Of a DNA stretch of 51,088 nt, positions 38,075-45,998 are shown one piece after another (the first letter of the stretch is position 1; every line of letters starts with the position of its first letter). A program made the position numbers and the translations under genes. Location of the stretch: NCBI GenBank assembly GCA_902492005.1, contig CABUJV010000010.1, positions 1 to 51,088 on the forward strand. The letters run 5' to 3'. Source of the stretch: an uncultured Eubacteriales bacterium. Lineage in GTDB: Bacteria; Bacillota; Clostridia; Oscillospirales; Oscillospiraceae. The notes below the pieces were generated by a model. That model had not been told where the DNA came from. It did not search any database and saw nothing but the letters and a program-made list of their open reading frames with translations.

Positions 38075-38920
38075 ATGGGTTGTACACTTTTGATTAAGGA
38101 ATGCCTGAACAGCCTGACCGAAACCGAACAGCGGCTCGGCTGCTATCTGCTGGACCACACCTCCGAGGTCATCCATATGAACGCCAAGGAATACGCCTCG
38201 GCCTGCGCCTCCTCCCCGGCGGCGGTGGTCCGTTTTTCCAAGCGGCTGGGCTTCAAGGGCTTTACCGCCCTGAAGCTGGACCTGGCCCGGGAGGCCGGGC
38301 AGGGCGACGTGGACGATTTCCAGGCCGTCATCCGGGATAACGACGATATGGAGACCATCGTCCGTAAGGCGGAGCGCATCCATCTGCAGAACACCTCCCT
38401 TACCTATCAGATGCTCAACGTCTCCATTCTCTCCCAGGCGGTGGACGAGATCTGCGCCGGCCGGCGCATCCACCTCTTCGGCGTAGGGGCCTCCGGGCTG
38501 CTGGCCATGGACTTTCTCTACAAGTCCTCCCGCATCGGCATCCCCGCCGCCTACCACGCCGACGCCCACACCAACCTGGCCACCGCCTCCCTGCTGGGGC
38601 CTGAGGACATCGTCATCGCCATCAGCTACAGCGGCGAGACCCGCGAGACCGTGCTGGCCGCCAAAGCCGCCAAGGAGCGCGGCGCCAAGGTGATCGCCAT
38701 CACCCAGGCCAACCGCAACACCCTGTCCCGGATGGCCGACTATCCCCTCTTCGTCCCGGGCGAGGAAAAAGAGCTGCGGGTCGGCGCCATGACCTCCCGC
38801 ACCTCCGGCCTGCTGATCCTGGACCTGCTGTACCTGGGCATCGCCAAGCATGATCCCCAGCGGACCGAGGAAAATCTCCGCCAGACCCGGGACCTGATCC
38901 GGGCCTTTCAGGGGGAATAA
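38075..38920 (+). CDS. murR: MurR/RpiR-family transcriptional regulator
   Basis: A 281-residue RpiR-type regulator. An N-terminal helix-turn-helix domain (NSLTETEQRLGCYLLDHT, then SSPAAVVRFSKRLGFKGFTALK) joins a C-terminal SIS domain (HLFGVGASGLLAMDFLYKSS, VIAISYSGETRETVLAAKAA). In other bacteria MurR senses MurNAc-6-P and represses its own divergent recycling genes. The arrangement here, with murQ divergent and a palindrome between them, is the classical one. The ATG at 38075 has GGAGAG eight bases upstream. A second pair of half-sites after its stop suggests it also controls the hydrolase/importer operon. Confidence 0.9.
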   Translation: MGCTLLIKECLNSLTETEQRLGCYLLDHTSEVIHMNAKEYASACASSPAAVVRFSKRLGFKGFTALKLDLAREAGQGDVDDFQAVIRDNDDMETIVRKAERIHLQNTSLTYQMLNVSILSQAVDEICAGRRIHLFGVGASGLLAMDFLYKSSRIGIPAAYHADAHTNLATASLLGPEDIVIAISYSGETRETVLAAKAAKERGAKVIAITQANRNTLSRMADYPLFVPGEEKELRVGAMTSRTSGLLILDLLYLGIAKHDPQRTEENLRQTRDLIRAFQGE

Positions 38921-38973
38921 AATTTCAAATTTTTCATCTTTTTCTTGAAATCTGATTTTATATATGCTACGCT
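38921..38973 (+). promoter_or_regulatory. Candidate second MurR site and promoter before the serine hydrolase gene
   Basis: AATTTCAAA (38921-38929) and TTGAAAT (38945-38951) repeat the half-sites of the murQ-murR palindrome in inverted orientation. TTGAAA (38945-38950), a 17-base spacer and TACGCT (38968-38973) could serve as a weak promoter. The following leader to 39110 contains no gene. Confidence 0.45.
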
Positions 38974-39110
38974 AGGCACCAAGAAACACAAGCGCATAAT
39001 CCGAAGGGCGCAGCCTTTCGCACAAGGTCGTGTATTCCTGGAGCGGAGTGGAATATGGGGCCCTTTTTTGTATCCAAGTCCGCGGCAGCGGCAGGACGGA
39101 GGCATTTTTC

Positions 39111-40148
39111 ATGGATTTTTCGGCGGTCAGCCGTATTTTGGAGGACTACCGCAGGCGGGGCTACTATCCGTCGGCGGTGTGCCAGATTTTCGATGAAGAG
39201 CACACCCTGTACCACAGGGCCTTCGGCGGTGTGACGCCGGACACCTGGTTCGACCTGGCGTCGGTCAGCAAGATCATCTGCACCACCCTGCTCCTCTCCG
39301 CCATGGACGAAGGGCGGCTCTCCCCGGAAGACCGGGTCCTGGACCTCCTCCCGCCGGAGGGCCCCGGTCCCGTCACCCGGAAGCGCCTGGAGCGGGTGAC
39401 GGTGTTCCAACTCATGACTCACACCTCCGGCATCGTCCCCTGGTACCCCTTCTATGCCGATGGGCGGGCGTTCTACACCGTGCTGGAGCACGTCCTGAGC
39501 AGCACCCCCGTGGAGCCCGGCATGGCCTACAGCGACCTCAACTTCATGCTGCTGGGTCTGATCTTCACCCAGGTCACCGGCCTCAGCCTCCGGGAAGGGC
39601 TGGAACGCTGCATCAAGGGCCCGCTGGGCATCGCAGATCTCTCCTACGGCCCCGTGGACCCCGAGCGGTGCGCTCCCTCCTGCTACGGCAATCAGATCGA
39701 ACAGCGCATGTGTGCCGAGCGGGGCATCACCTTCCAGGGCTGGCGGCCCAACGGCGTCCCCGTCCGGGGCTCCTGCAACGACGGCAACGCCTATTACTAC
39801 TGGCACGGGGCCAGCGGCCACGCCGGGGTATTCGCCACCTCGGCCGCCCTCACCAGGCTCTGCCAGTTCTATATGACCACGCAGAAGCCCATTTTCCTCC
39901 GCGCCATGGCGGAAACCGTCTGTGAGCGAGGCCTGGGCTTTGACAAGAGCGCCGTGTTTCCCGACGGCTGCGGTCACAGCGGCTTTACCGGCACCAGCCT
40001 GTGGCTGAGCCGGCAGCATCACATCGGCGCAGTCATTCTCACCAACAAATATTTCAGGCCCCAGGGCGAGCCGCCCGGAACCTCCAACGAGTTCCGGCGG
40101 GACGTTCACTACGCTCTGCTGGGCCGCACACCCCCGGCTTCGGTATAA
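39111..40148 (+). CDS. Serine beta-lactamase/PBP4B-like hydrolase
   Basis: A 345-residue class C beta-lactamase-fold hydrolase. The nucleophile motif is SVSK (in LASVSKIICTTLLLSAM), with YSDLN as the YxN motif and HSGFTGTS as the third motif. There is no signal peptide, so it appears cytoplasmic or non-classically exported. Related proteins (YfeW/PBP4B in enterobacteria, YbbE in Bacillus) are encoded with murQ genes. Here it is likely to act on peptidoglycan peptides or MurNAc esters, or as a D-amino-acid peptidase. The ATG at 39111 has GGAGG eight bases upstream; an upstream frame from 39030 lacks a site. The oligopeptide-importer genes follow. Confidence 0.85.
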   Translation: MDFSAVSRILEDYRRRGYYPSAVCQIFDEEHTLYHRAFGGVTPDTWFDLASVSKIICTTLLLSAMDEGRLSPEDRVLDLLPPEGPGPVTRKRLERVTVFQLMTHTSGIVPWYPFYADGRAFYTVLEHVLSSTPVEPGMAYSDLNFMLLGLIFTQVTGLSLREGLERCIKGPLGIADLSYGPVDPERCAPSCYGNQIEQRMCAERGITFQGWRPNGVPVRGSCNDGNAYYYWHGASGHAGVFATSAALTRLCQFYMTTQKPIFLRAMAETVCERGLGFDKSAVFPDGCGHSGFTGTSLWLSRQHHIGAVILTNKYFRPQGEPPGTSNEFRRDVHYALLGRTPPASV

Positions 40149-40205
40149 GCAAGGAATCTCCCTTGTGAAATACGATCACCTTATGAAAGAAAAGAGGTTA
40201 TCTCC

Positions 40206-41822
40206 ATGAACAACGTGAAGAAGTGGCTGTCTCTGTCTCTTGCGGGCGCCATGCTCATGGGCGCCCTGGCCGGCTGCGGCGGCGGAAGCTCTGCCGGTTC
40301 CCCCTCCCCTTCCGGCTCCCCCGCTCCCAGCGAGTCCGCCTCCGCACCCACCGGCACCATCCTCCGCTGGGGCACCGACTCCGAGCCTACCGGCTTCGAC
40401 CCCCACACCAACTCCGAAGAGGCCTCCCTGCGCGTCATGAACCAGCTCTATGAGACCCTGGTCAGCCGCAACGAGGATATGACCTTCTACGGCCGGCTGG
40501 CCGAGAGCTGGGAGATCCCCGACGAGACCACCTATGTCTTCCATCTCCGCCAGGGCGTGAAGTTCCACTCCGGCCGCGAGATGACCGCCGACGACGTGGT
40601 CTACACCTTCGACCGCATCTTGGGCAAGACCGAAGCCGGCGACATCGGCGCCTTGGGCAGCAAGGCCAGCTACTATGGAGGCGTCACCTCCGTGGAGGCG
40701 GTGGATACCTACACCGTGAAGTTCACCCTGGCGGAGCCCAACGCCGCATTTCTGGGCAACCTCACCAGCAACTACGGCGCCATCGTGGACAAGGACGTCA
40801 TCGCGGAAAACGGAGATCTGATGCGCGCCGACGGCGGCACCGGCCCCTTCCAGCTGGGCGAATGGCTGCCCGACAACTATGTGACCATCACCAAGTTTGC
40901 CGACTACTGGGAGGCTGACCGGGTGAAGCTGGACGGCATCACCTACTTCCTCATCGGTGACGAGGCCGCCCGTCTGGCCGCCTTGCGCACCGGCGAGATC
41001 GACTTTGCCGGACTCTCCGCCACCAACGTCACCGCCGCGGAGAAGGAGGCCAACCTGAAGGTCATCAGCTATCAGACCAACGACTACATCGCCGTAGGCT
41101 GCAACCTCTCCACCCCAGCCCTCCAGGACAAGAATGTCCGTCAGGCCATGAGCTACGCCATGGATCGCAGCGCCATCATCAACGTGGTCTACGGCGGCCA
41201 GGCGCTTCCCTGCTCCATGGTGCCCCCCGCCATGGGCCACTGGTCCCTGGACGTGTCTGACATGGACCTCTACCAGAACAACGTGGAGAAGGCCAAGGAG
41301 CTGATGGAGGCCGCCGGCTACAGCGACAGCAACCGGCTGACCCTGAAGGTGGCCGCCGGCCTTATGGATTCCATCCGTCAGGCCGCCGTGGTGCTCCAGC
41401 AGCAGTTGGCTGAGATCTACATCGACCTGGAGATCACCAATCTGGAATCTGGTGAGTATGTGGATATCTGGGGCAAGATGAACACGCCCGAGGCCGGCTT
41501 CGACCTGATGATCGTCAACGACGGCGCGGGCACCGATCCCAACCGCTCCATTTCCTTCTTCTTCGGCACCGGCGCCGGCGCCAACGTCTTCGGCTTCTCC
41601 AACGAGCGCGTGGACGAGCTGTGCGCCCTGGGCATCGCCACCACCGACGAGGCCCAGCGCGAGGAGTACTACAATGAGGCCCAGCTCATCTGCATCGACG
41701 ACTGCACCAAGATCTGCATCGCCAGCCCCATGAAGTACTTCGTGACCGCCTCCTATGTGGAGGGCTTCGCCCCCTCCGCCGCCGACGCCAGCAACTTCCG
41801 CGACACCAATCTGGCCCGGTAA
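40206..41822 (+). CDS. Peptide/muropeptide ABC importer, solute-binding lipoprotein
   Basis: A 538-residue extracytoplasmic solute-binding protein (SBP_bac_5, OppA/DppA type). A lipoprotein signal ends at the lipobox LAGC, followed by a Gly/Ser/Pro-rich tether (GGGSSAGSPSPSGSPAPSES). Family landmarks are the region after LRWGTDSEPTGFDPH, LAESWEIPDETTYVFHLRQG, KFHSGREMTADDVVYTFDR and VRQAMSYAMDRSAIINVVYG. The gene is 57 bases after the hydrolase and heads the Opp/Dpp cassette. Its location in a murQ island suggests wall peptides or muropeptides as ligand rather than general dietary peptides; that is inference. Two hairpins follow it. Confidence 0.92.
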   Translation: MNNVKKWLSLSLAGAMLMGALAGCGGGSSAGSPSPSGSPAPSESASAPTGTILRWGTDSEPTGFDPHTNSEEASLRVMNQLYETLVSRNEDMTFYGRLAESWEIPDETTYVFHLRQGVKFHSGREMTADDVVYTFDRILGKTEAGDIGALGSKASYYGGVTSVEAVDTYTVKFTLAEPNAAFLGNLTSNYGAIVDKDVIAENGDLMRADGGTGPFQLGEWLPDNYVTITKFADYWEADRVKLDGITYFLIGDEAARLAALRTGEIDFAGLSATNVTAAEKEANLKVISYQTNDYIAVGCNLSTPALQDKNVRQAMSYAMDRSAIINVVYGGQALPCSMVPPAMGHWSLDVSDMDLYQNNVEKAKELMEAAGYSDSNRLTLKVAAGLMDSIRQAAVVLQQQLAEIYIDLEITNLESGEYVDIWGKMNTPEAGFDLMIVNDGAGTDPNRSISFFFGTGAGANVFGFSNERVDELCALGIATTDEAQREEYYNEAQLICIDDCTKICIASPMKYFVTASYVEGFAPSAADASNFRDTNLAR

Positions 41823-41834
41823 AATACTCTGCGG

Positions 41835-41876
41835 GGATGAGGCAGGGGAAAACTGCCCTCCGCCTCATCCCTTTTC
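41835..41876 (+). terminator. Leaky terminator after the binding-protein gene
   Basis: GGGATGAGGC (41835-41844) pairs with GCCTCATCCC (41863-41872) and is followed by TTTTC. It probably reduces transcription into the permease genes so that the binding protein is made in excess. Confidence 0.65.
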
Positions 41877-41897
41877 ATCCTCCATCTTTGAGGACTG

Positions 41898-41938
41898 ACC
41901 ATCCCCCATCGGCCGGACCATTCGGTTGGGGATGGTCA
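41898..41938 (+). terminator. Second hairpin before the permease genes
   Basis: GACCATCCCC (41898-41907) pairs with GGGGATGGTC (41929-41938). It lacks a T-run, so it may be a stability element that protects the downstream message. Confidence 0.5.
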
Positions 41939-41969
41939 ATGCTCAATGGACTGCCAGGAGTGTGACCGT

Positions 41970-42914
41970 ATGAAAAACTATGCCATTCGCCGTGTCCTGC
42001 AGCTGATCCCCGTCCTGCTGGGTATCAGCATCCTTATCTTTGCCGTTATGAAAATGATCCCCGGCGATGTGATCTCCGGCATCCTCGGTGTGGAGGCCAC
42101 ACCGGAGCTCCGCGCCCAACTGGCTGCCAAATACGGCCTGGACCGGCCCTATGTGGTCCAATATCTGGACTGGATCGGCGGCGTGCTCCGGGGGGATTTC
42201 GGCGAGTCCATCCGGACCTCCGCCCCCATCCTCCCCGAGATTCTCACCCGCTTCAAGGTCACCGCGGAGCTCACCATCCTGGCCGCCGTCATCTCCTGGT
42301 GCATCGCCATCCCCCTGGGCGTGCTGGCCGCCGTAAAGCGCAACACCCTGGCGGACCGCTTCGTCCGGGTCTTTGCCCTACTGGGCGTCTCTGTCCCCGG
42401 CTTCGCCCTGTCCATCCTGCTGATCCTGGTGCTCTCGCTGGCCTTCAACTACTTCCCGCCGCTGGGCTATGTGAGTTTCTTCGAGGACCCGCTGCGCAAC
42501 CTGCAGATCATGATTCTGCCCGCCGCCATTCTGGGCGTGAGCATTTCCGGCTCGGTAATGCGCATGACCCGCTCCTCCGTGCTGGAGGTCCTGCGGCAGG
42601 ACTTCATCAAGACCGTCCGCGCCAAGGGTGCCAGTGAGCGGGTGGCCATCTTCAAGCACGCCCTGCGCAACGCCCTCATCCCCATCATCACCCTCATCGG
42701 AATGCAGATCGGCTCTCTGCTGGGCGGCGCCGTCATCGTGGAGCAGATCTTCTCCCTGCCCGGTCTGGGCCAGATGACCCTGACCGGCATCAACCAGCGC
42801 GACTACCCCGTGGTCCAGGGCTGTGTGCTGTTCATCGCCTTCGTCTACGTACTGGTGAACCTGGTGACCGACCTGCTTTACGCCTACATCGACCCTCGTA
42901 TCTCTTACGACTGA
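41970..42914 (+). CDS. Oligopeptide-type ABC importer permease (OppB/DppB)
   Basis: A 314-residue inner-membrane permease with six helices. It starts with the family's YAIRRVLQLIPVLLGISILI, followed by KMIPGDV. The coupling (EAA) loop is visible as RQDFIKTVRAKGASERVAIFKHALRNALIP, written here by its ends RQDFIKTVRAKG and HALRNALIP. The ATG at 41970 has AGGAG nine bases upstream. It is twelve bases before the partner permease gene. Confidence 0.92.
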   Translation: MKNYAIRRVLQLIPVLLGISILIFAVMKMIPGDVISGILGVEATPELRAQLAAKYGLDRPYVVQYLDWIGGVLRGDFGESIRTSAPILPEILTRFKVTAELTILAAVISWCIAIPLGVLAAVKRNTLADRFVRVFALLGVSVPGFALSILLILVLSLAFNYFPPLGYVSFFEDPLRNLQIMILPAAILGVSISGSVMRMTRSSVLEVLRQDFIKTVRAKGASERVAIFKHALRNALIPIITLIGMQIGSLLGGAVIVEQIFSLPGLGQMTLTGINQRDYPVVQGCVLFIAFVYVLVNLVTDLLYAYIDPRISYD

Positions 42915-42925
42915 GGTGATCCGCC

Positions 42926-43762
42926 ATGAAAAGACTTGGACAGACCATACGGGAGCTCTGGCGCGATCCCATGGGGCGCATCGGCATGCTGGGCATCCTC
43001 CTCGTCATTCTGATGGCCATCTTCGCCCCCCAGCTTTCCCACTTCGGCCCGGAAAAAATGGTGGGGCTCCCCAAATCTCCCCCTGACGCGGAATTCTGGT
43101 TCGGTACGGATAACTACGGGCGCGACATCTTCAGCCGCATCCTCTACGGCGCCCGCGTCTCCCTTCAGGTGGGCATCATCGCCGTCGGCATCGCCGCCAC
43201 CGCGGGCTACGTGCTGGGCCTCATAGCCGGCTACTTTGAGGGCTGGGTGGACCGCGTCATCATGTGTGTCATGGACATCTTTTTCGCCTTCCCCTCCATC
43301 CTGCTGGCCATCTTCATCTCCGCCGTGCTGGGCCGCGGGCTGGTCAACACCATGATCGCCATCGGCATCGTCAATATCCCCGTGTTCGCCCGGACGGTCC
43401 GCGCTTCCGTCATCTCGGCCAAGGGTCTGGAGTACGTCCAGAACGCCAAGTCGGTGGGCGTCAGGACCGGCGCCATCCTCGTCCGCCACATCTCCCCCAA
43501 CGTGGTGGCGCCCTTCACCGTGCAGGCTACGCTGGCCCTCTCAAGCGCCATCCTCACCGAGGCCTCCATGAGCTTTCTGGGCCTGGGCATCCAGCCTCCG
43601 GACCCCTCCTGGGGCTCTATGCTCTCCGAGGCCCGCACCTACATGGAGCAGGCCCCCTGGATGGCGGTCTTCCCGGCGCTCTTTATCATCGTCACCATCC
43701 TGCTCTTCAACATTCTGGGCGACAGCCTCCGCGATGTGCTGGACCCCAAGCTCAAACTCTAA
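42926..43762 (+). CDS. Oligopeptide-type ABC importer permease (OppC/DppC)
   Basis: A 278-residue partner permease. The N-terminal LWRDPMGRIGMLGILLVILM and the conserved WFGTDNYGRDIFSRILYGAR are hallmarks of OppC/DppC. The EAA loop runs from EYVQNAKSVG to ISPNVVAPF, followed by SFLGLGIQPPDPSWGSML. A Shine-Dalgarno GAGGTGAT lies just upstream, overlapping the previous stop. It forms the heterodimeric channel with the preceding protein. Confidence 0.92.
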   Translation: MKRLGQTIRELWRDPMGRIGMLGILLVILMAIFAPQLSHFGPEKMVGLPKSPPDAEFWFGTDNYGRDIFSRILYGARVSLQVGIIAVGIAATAGYVLGLIAGYFEGWVDRVIMCVMDIFFAFPSILLAIFISAVLGRGLVNTMIAIGIVNIPVFARTVRASVISAKGLEYVQNAKSVGVRTGAILVRHISPNVVAPFTVQATLALSSAILTEASMSFLGLGIQPPDPSWGSMLSEARTYMEQAPWMAVFPALFIIVTILLFNILGDSLRDVLDPKLKL

Positions 43763-43777
43763 GAGGGGGCGAACGCT

Positions 43778-44788
43778 ATGGATCATTTACTGGAAATACG
43801 CAATCTGTCCATCGAGCTCCCCAGGGGGAAGCGGAAGCCCCCCGTCAAGCTGGTGGAGGGCGTCGATCTCTCCATCGGCAAAAGGCAGAACTTCGGTGTG
43901 GTGGGCGAGTCCGGCTGCGGCAAGAGCATCACCTGCTCCTCCATCATGGGGCTGCTCTCCTTTCCGCTGACCGTGGGCCGCGAGAGCTCCATTCTTTTTC
44001 AACAGAGCGACGGCCGCGAGGTGGACATCGCCTCCCTCCCCCCCGCCGAGCTGCGCAAGCTCCGCGGCAAGGACATCTCCATGATCTTTCAGGAGCCCAT
44101 GACCGCTCTGGACCCCATGTATACCATCGAGGAGCAGATCTGCGAATCCCTGCGGTTTCACGCCGATCTGACCAGGAGCGGCATGCACGAGGCGGCCCTT
44201 GCCATGCTCAAAAAGGTCAAGATTCCCCGGGCCGAGCAGATCCTCCAGGATTACCCCCACCATCTGTCCGGCGGCATGCTCCAGCGGGTGATGATCGCCA
44301 TCGCCCTGATTAACAACCCCCGGCTTCTCATTGCCGACGAGCCCACCACCGCCCTGGACGTGACGATCCAGGCCCAGATTCTGGACCTGATGAACGAGCT
44401 GCGGGAGAGCTACGACACCTCGGTCATCATGATCACCCACGATCTGGGCGTCATTGCCGAGACCTGCGAGGAGGTGGCGGTATTCTATGCCGGCCAGGTG
44501 GTGGAGCAGGCCAGTGTGGACGCCATCTTCCACGAGACCGCCCACCCCTACACCACCGGGCTGCTGCGGTCTGTGACCTCGCTGGGAGGCGCGCAGAAGG
44601 AGCTCTACACCATCCAGGGCACGGTCCCTACGGCGGGCCATTTCGGCTCCGGCTGCCGGTTTGCCGACCGCTGTGAGCACGGCACGGCCCTCTGCCGGGA
44701 ACACGCCCCAGGGCTGACGGAAGTCTCTCCCGGACATCTGTGCCGCTGCTGGCTCCACGCCGGCGGGCAGGAGGAGGCGGCGGTATGA
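43778..44788 (+). CDS. Oligopeptide-type ABC importer ATPase (OppD/DppD)
   Basis: A 336-residue ATPase. It has Walker A GESGCGKS (near 44-51), Q-loop MIFQEPMTALDP, signature LSGGMLQR (near 163), Walker B LLIADEPTTALD and the switch ITHDLG. The C-terminal oligopeptide/HPY domain has four cysteines (GSGCRFADRCEHGTALC and CRCW), which in this family can hold an iron-sulfur or zinc centre. It ends in an ATGA overlap with the second ATPase gene. Confidence 0.93.
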   Translation: MDHLLEIRNLSIELPRGKRKPPVKLVEGVDLSIGKRQNFGVVGESGCGKSITCSSIMGLLSFPLTVGRESSILFQQSDGREVDIASLPPAELRKLRGKDISMIFQEPMTALDPMYTIEEQICESLRFHADLTRSGMHEAALAMLKKVKIPRAEQILQDYPHHLSGGMLQRVMIAIALINNPRLLIADEPTTALDVTIQAQILDLMNELRESYDTSVIMITHDLGVIAETCEEVAVFYAGQVVEQASVDAIFHETAHPYTTGLLRSVTSLGGAQKELYTIQGTVPTAGHFGSGCRFADRCEHGTALCREHAPGLTEVSPGHLCRCWLHAGGQEEAAV

Positions 44789-45771
44789 GGGAACATAACG
44801 TGATTTTGGACGTCCGGAGCCTGCGGACCTACTTCCCCATTAAGGGCGGCGTCATGCGGAAAACGGTGGGCTATGTCCACGCGGTGGAGGACGTCTCCTT
44901 CCAGATTCGGGAGCAGGAGACCTACGGTCTGGTGGGAGAATCCGGCTGCGGCAAATCGACCACGGGCCGGACCATTCTGCGACTCATCGAGCCCACCGCC
45001 GGGCAGGTCCTTTTCGACGGCGAAGACCTGTGTACACTGGACAGGGAGGCCATGCGGCAGAAGCGCCGGGATATGCAGCTCGTCTTTCAGGACCCCTATG
45101 CCTCCCTGAATCCCCGCATGACCGTGCGGAAGCTGCTGGAGGAGCCTCTCCGGACCCATTTCAGCCTGGCCCAGGCCGAGCTGGACCAGCAGGTGTCGTG
45201 GATCGCCGGCGCCGTGGGCCTGGCGGAGGAGCAGCTGGAGCGCTATCCCCATCAATTTTCCGGCGGCCAGCGCCAGCGCATCAGCATCGCCCGCGCCCTC
45301 ATCACCAAGCCCCGCTTTGTGGTGGCCGACGAGCCGGTGTCCGCCCTGGACGTGTCCATCCAGGCCCAGATCCTCAATCTGCTGATGAATCTGCAAAAGG
45401 ATTTGAAGCTGTCCTACCTCTTCATCTCCCACGACCTCAATGTGGTGCGCCACATCAGCAACCGGGTGGGAGTCATGTATCTGGGCCGCATCGTGGAGTC
45501 GGGCGATACGGAGGACGTGTACTGCCGGCCCATGCACCCCTACACGCAGGCCCTCCTCTCCGCCATCCCCAAAAAGGACCCCGCAGAGGAAAAGGTCCGC
45601 ATCCGGCTGGAGGGCGACGTGCCCAGTCCGGCCTCCCCTCCCCCGGGCTGCGCCTTCCACAACCGCTGCCCCCACTGCATGGATATCTGCACAGAACAGG
45701 CGCCGGCGTCCAGAGAGCTGGAGCCCGGCCACTGTGTCGCCTGCCACCTCTATGACGCGTCCCGTTCCTGA
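44785..45771 (+). CDS. Oligopeptide-type ABC importer ATPase (OppF/DppF)
   Basis: A 328-residue second ATPase. It has Walker A GESGCGKST (near 51-59), QLVFQDPYASLNPRMTV, signature FSGGQRQR (near 158), Walker B FVVADEPVSALD and ISHDLNVV. Cysteines in the C-terminal domain (PGCAFHNRCPHCMDIC) match those of its partner. The ATG overlaps the preceding stop, with GGAGG upstream. It completes the importer and ends the operon. Confidence 0.93.
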   Translation: MREHNVILDVRSLRTYFPIKGGVMRKTVGYVHAVEDVSFQIREQETYGLVGESGCGKSTTGRTILRLIEPTAGQVLFDGEDLCTLDREAMRQKRRDMQLVFQDPYASLNPRMTVRKLLEEPLRTHFSLAQAELDQQVSWIAGAVGLAEEQLERYPHQFSGGQRQRISIARALITKPRFVVADEPVSALDVSIQAQILNLLMNLQKDLKLSYLFISHDLNVVRHISNRVGVMYLGRIVESGDTEDVYCRPMHPYTQALLSAIPKKDPAEEKVRIRLEGDVPSPASPPPGCAFHNRCPHCMDICTEQAPASRELEPGHCVACHLYDASRS

Positions 45772-45778
45772 AATCACG

Positions 45779-45810
45779 AATCCCCCTGAACCAGGTTTAG
45801 GGGGATTTGT
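45779..45810 (+). terminator. Terminator of the hydrolase/importer operon
   Basis: AATCCCCCT (45779-45787) pairs with AGGGGGATT (45799-45807), followed by TGTTCGTTCTTTT. It lies seven bases after the ATPase stop. Confidence 0.75.
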
Positions 45811-45886
45811 TCGTTCTTTTGCCGGATCAGTGGAAAGACAGCCGCCTGGACCGGCGCCCTTTTCCCTCTTAAAATTTTTCTTTAAG

Positions 45887-45900
45887 ATTTCTTAAGAAAT
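45887..45900. promoter_or_regulatory. Perfect palindrome upstream of the Big_2/SLH gene
   Basis: ATTTCTTAAGAAAT is a 14-bp perfect palindrome in an AT-rich stretch. A consensus TATAAT occurs at 45929-45934, but no -35 was found at 16-18 bases, so the promoter may need an activator, or the true promoter is elsewhere in 45900-45960. Confidence 0.4.
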
Positions 45901-45998
45901 TGGAAACCATTTGTCATGTTTTTACGTCTATAATCGTTACAGATATAGGAGTGGTATATTTGCCGCCCTATCACAGGAGTTTGGAAGGAGCCGTCTCT

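Noticed and set aside
38974..39110. Riboswitch in the leader of the serine hydrolase gene
   Set aside because: Only small helices (for example TATTCC/GGAATA) were seen, with no recognisable aptamer and no clear terminator/antiterminator pair.
45929..45934. Clear sigma-A promoter for the Big_2/SLH gene
   Set aside because: TATAAT is present but no -35 element lies 16-18 bases upstream, so it was recorded only as a possibility.
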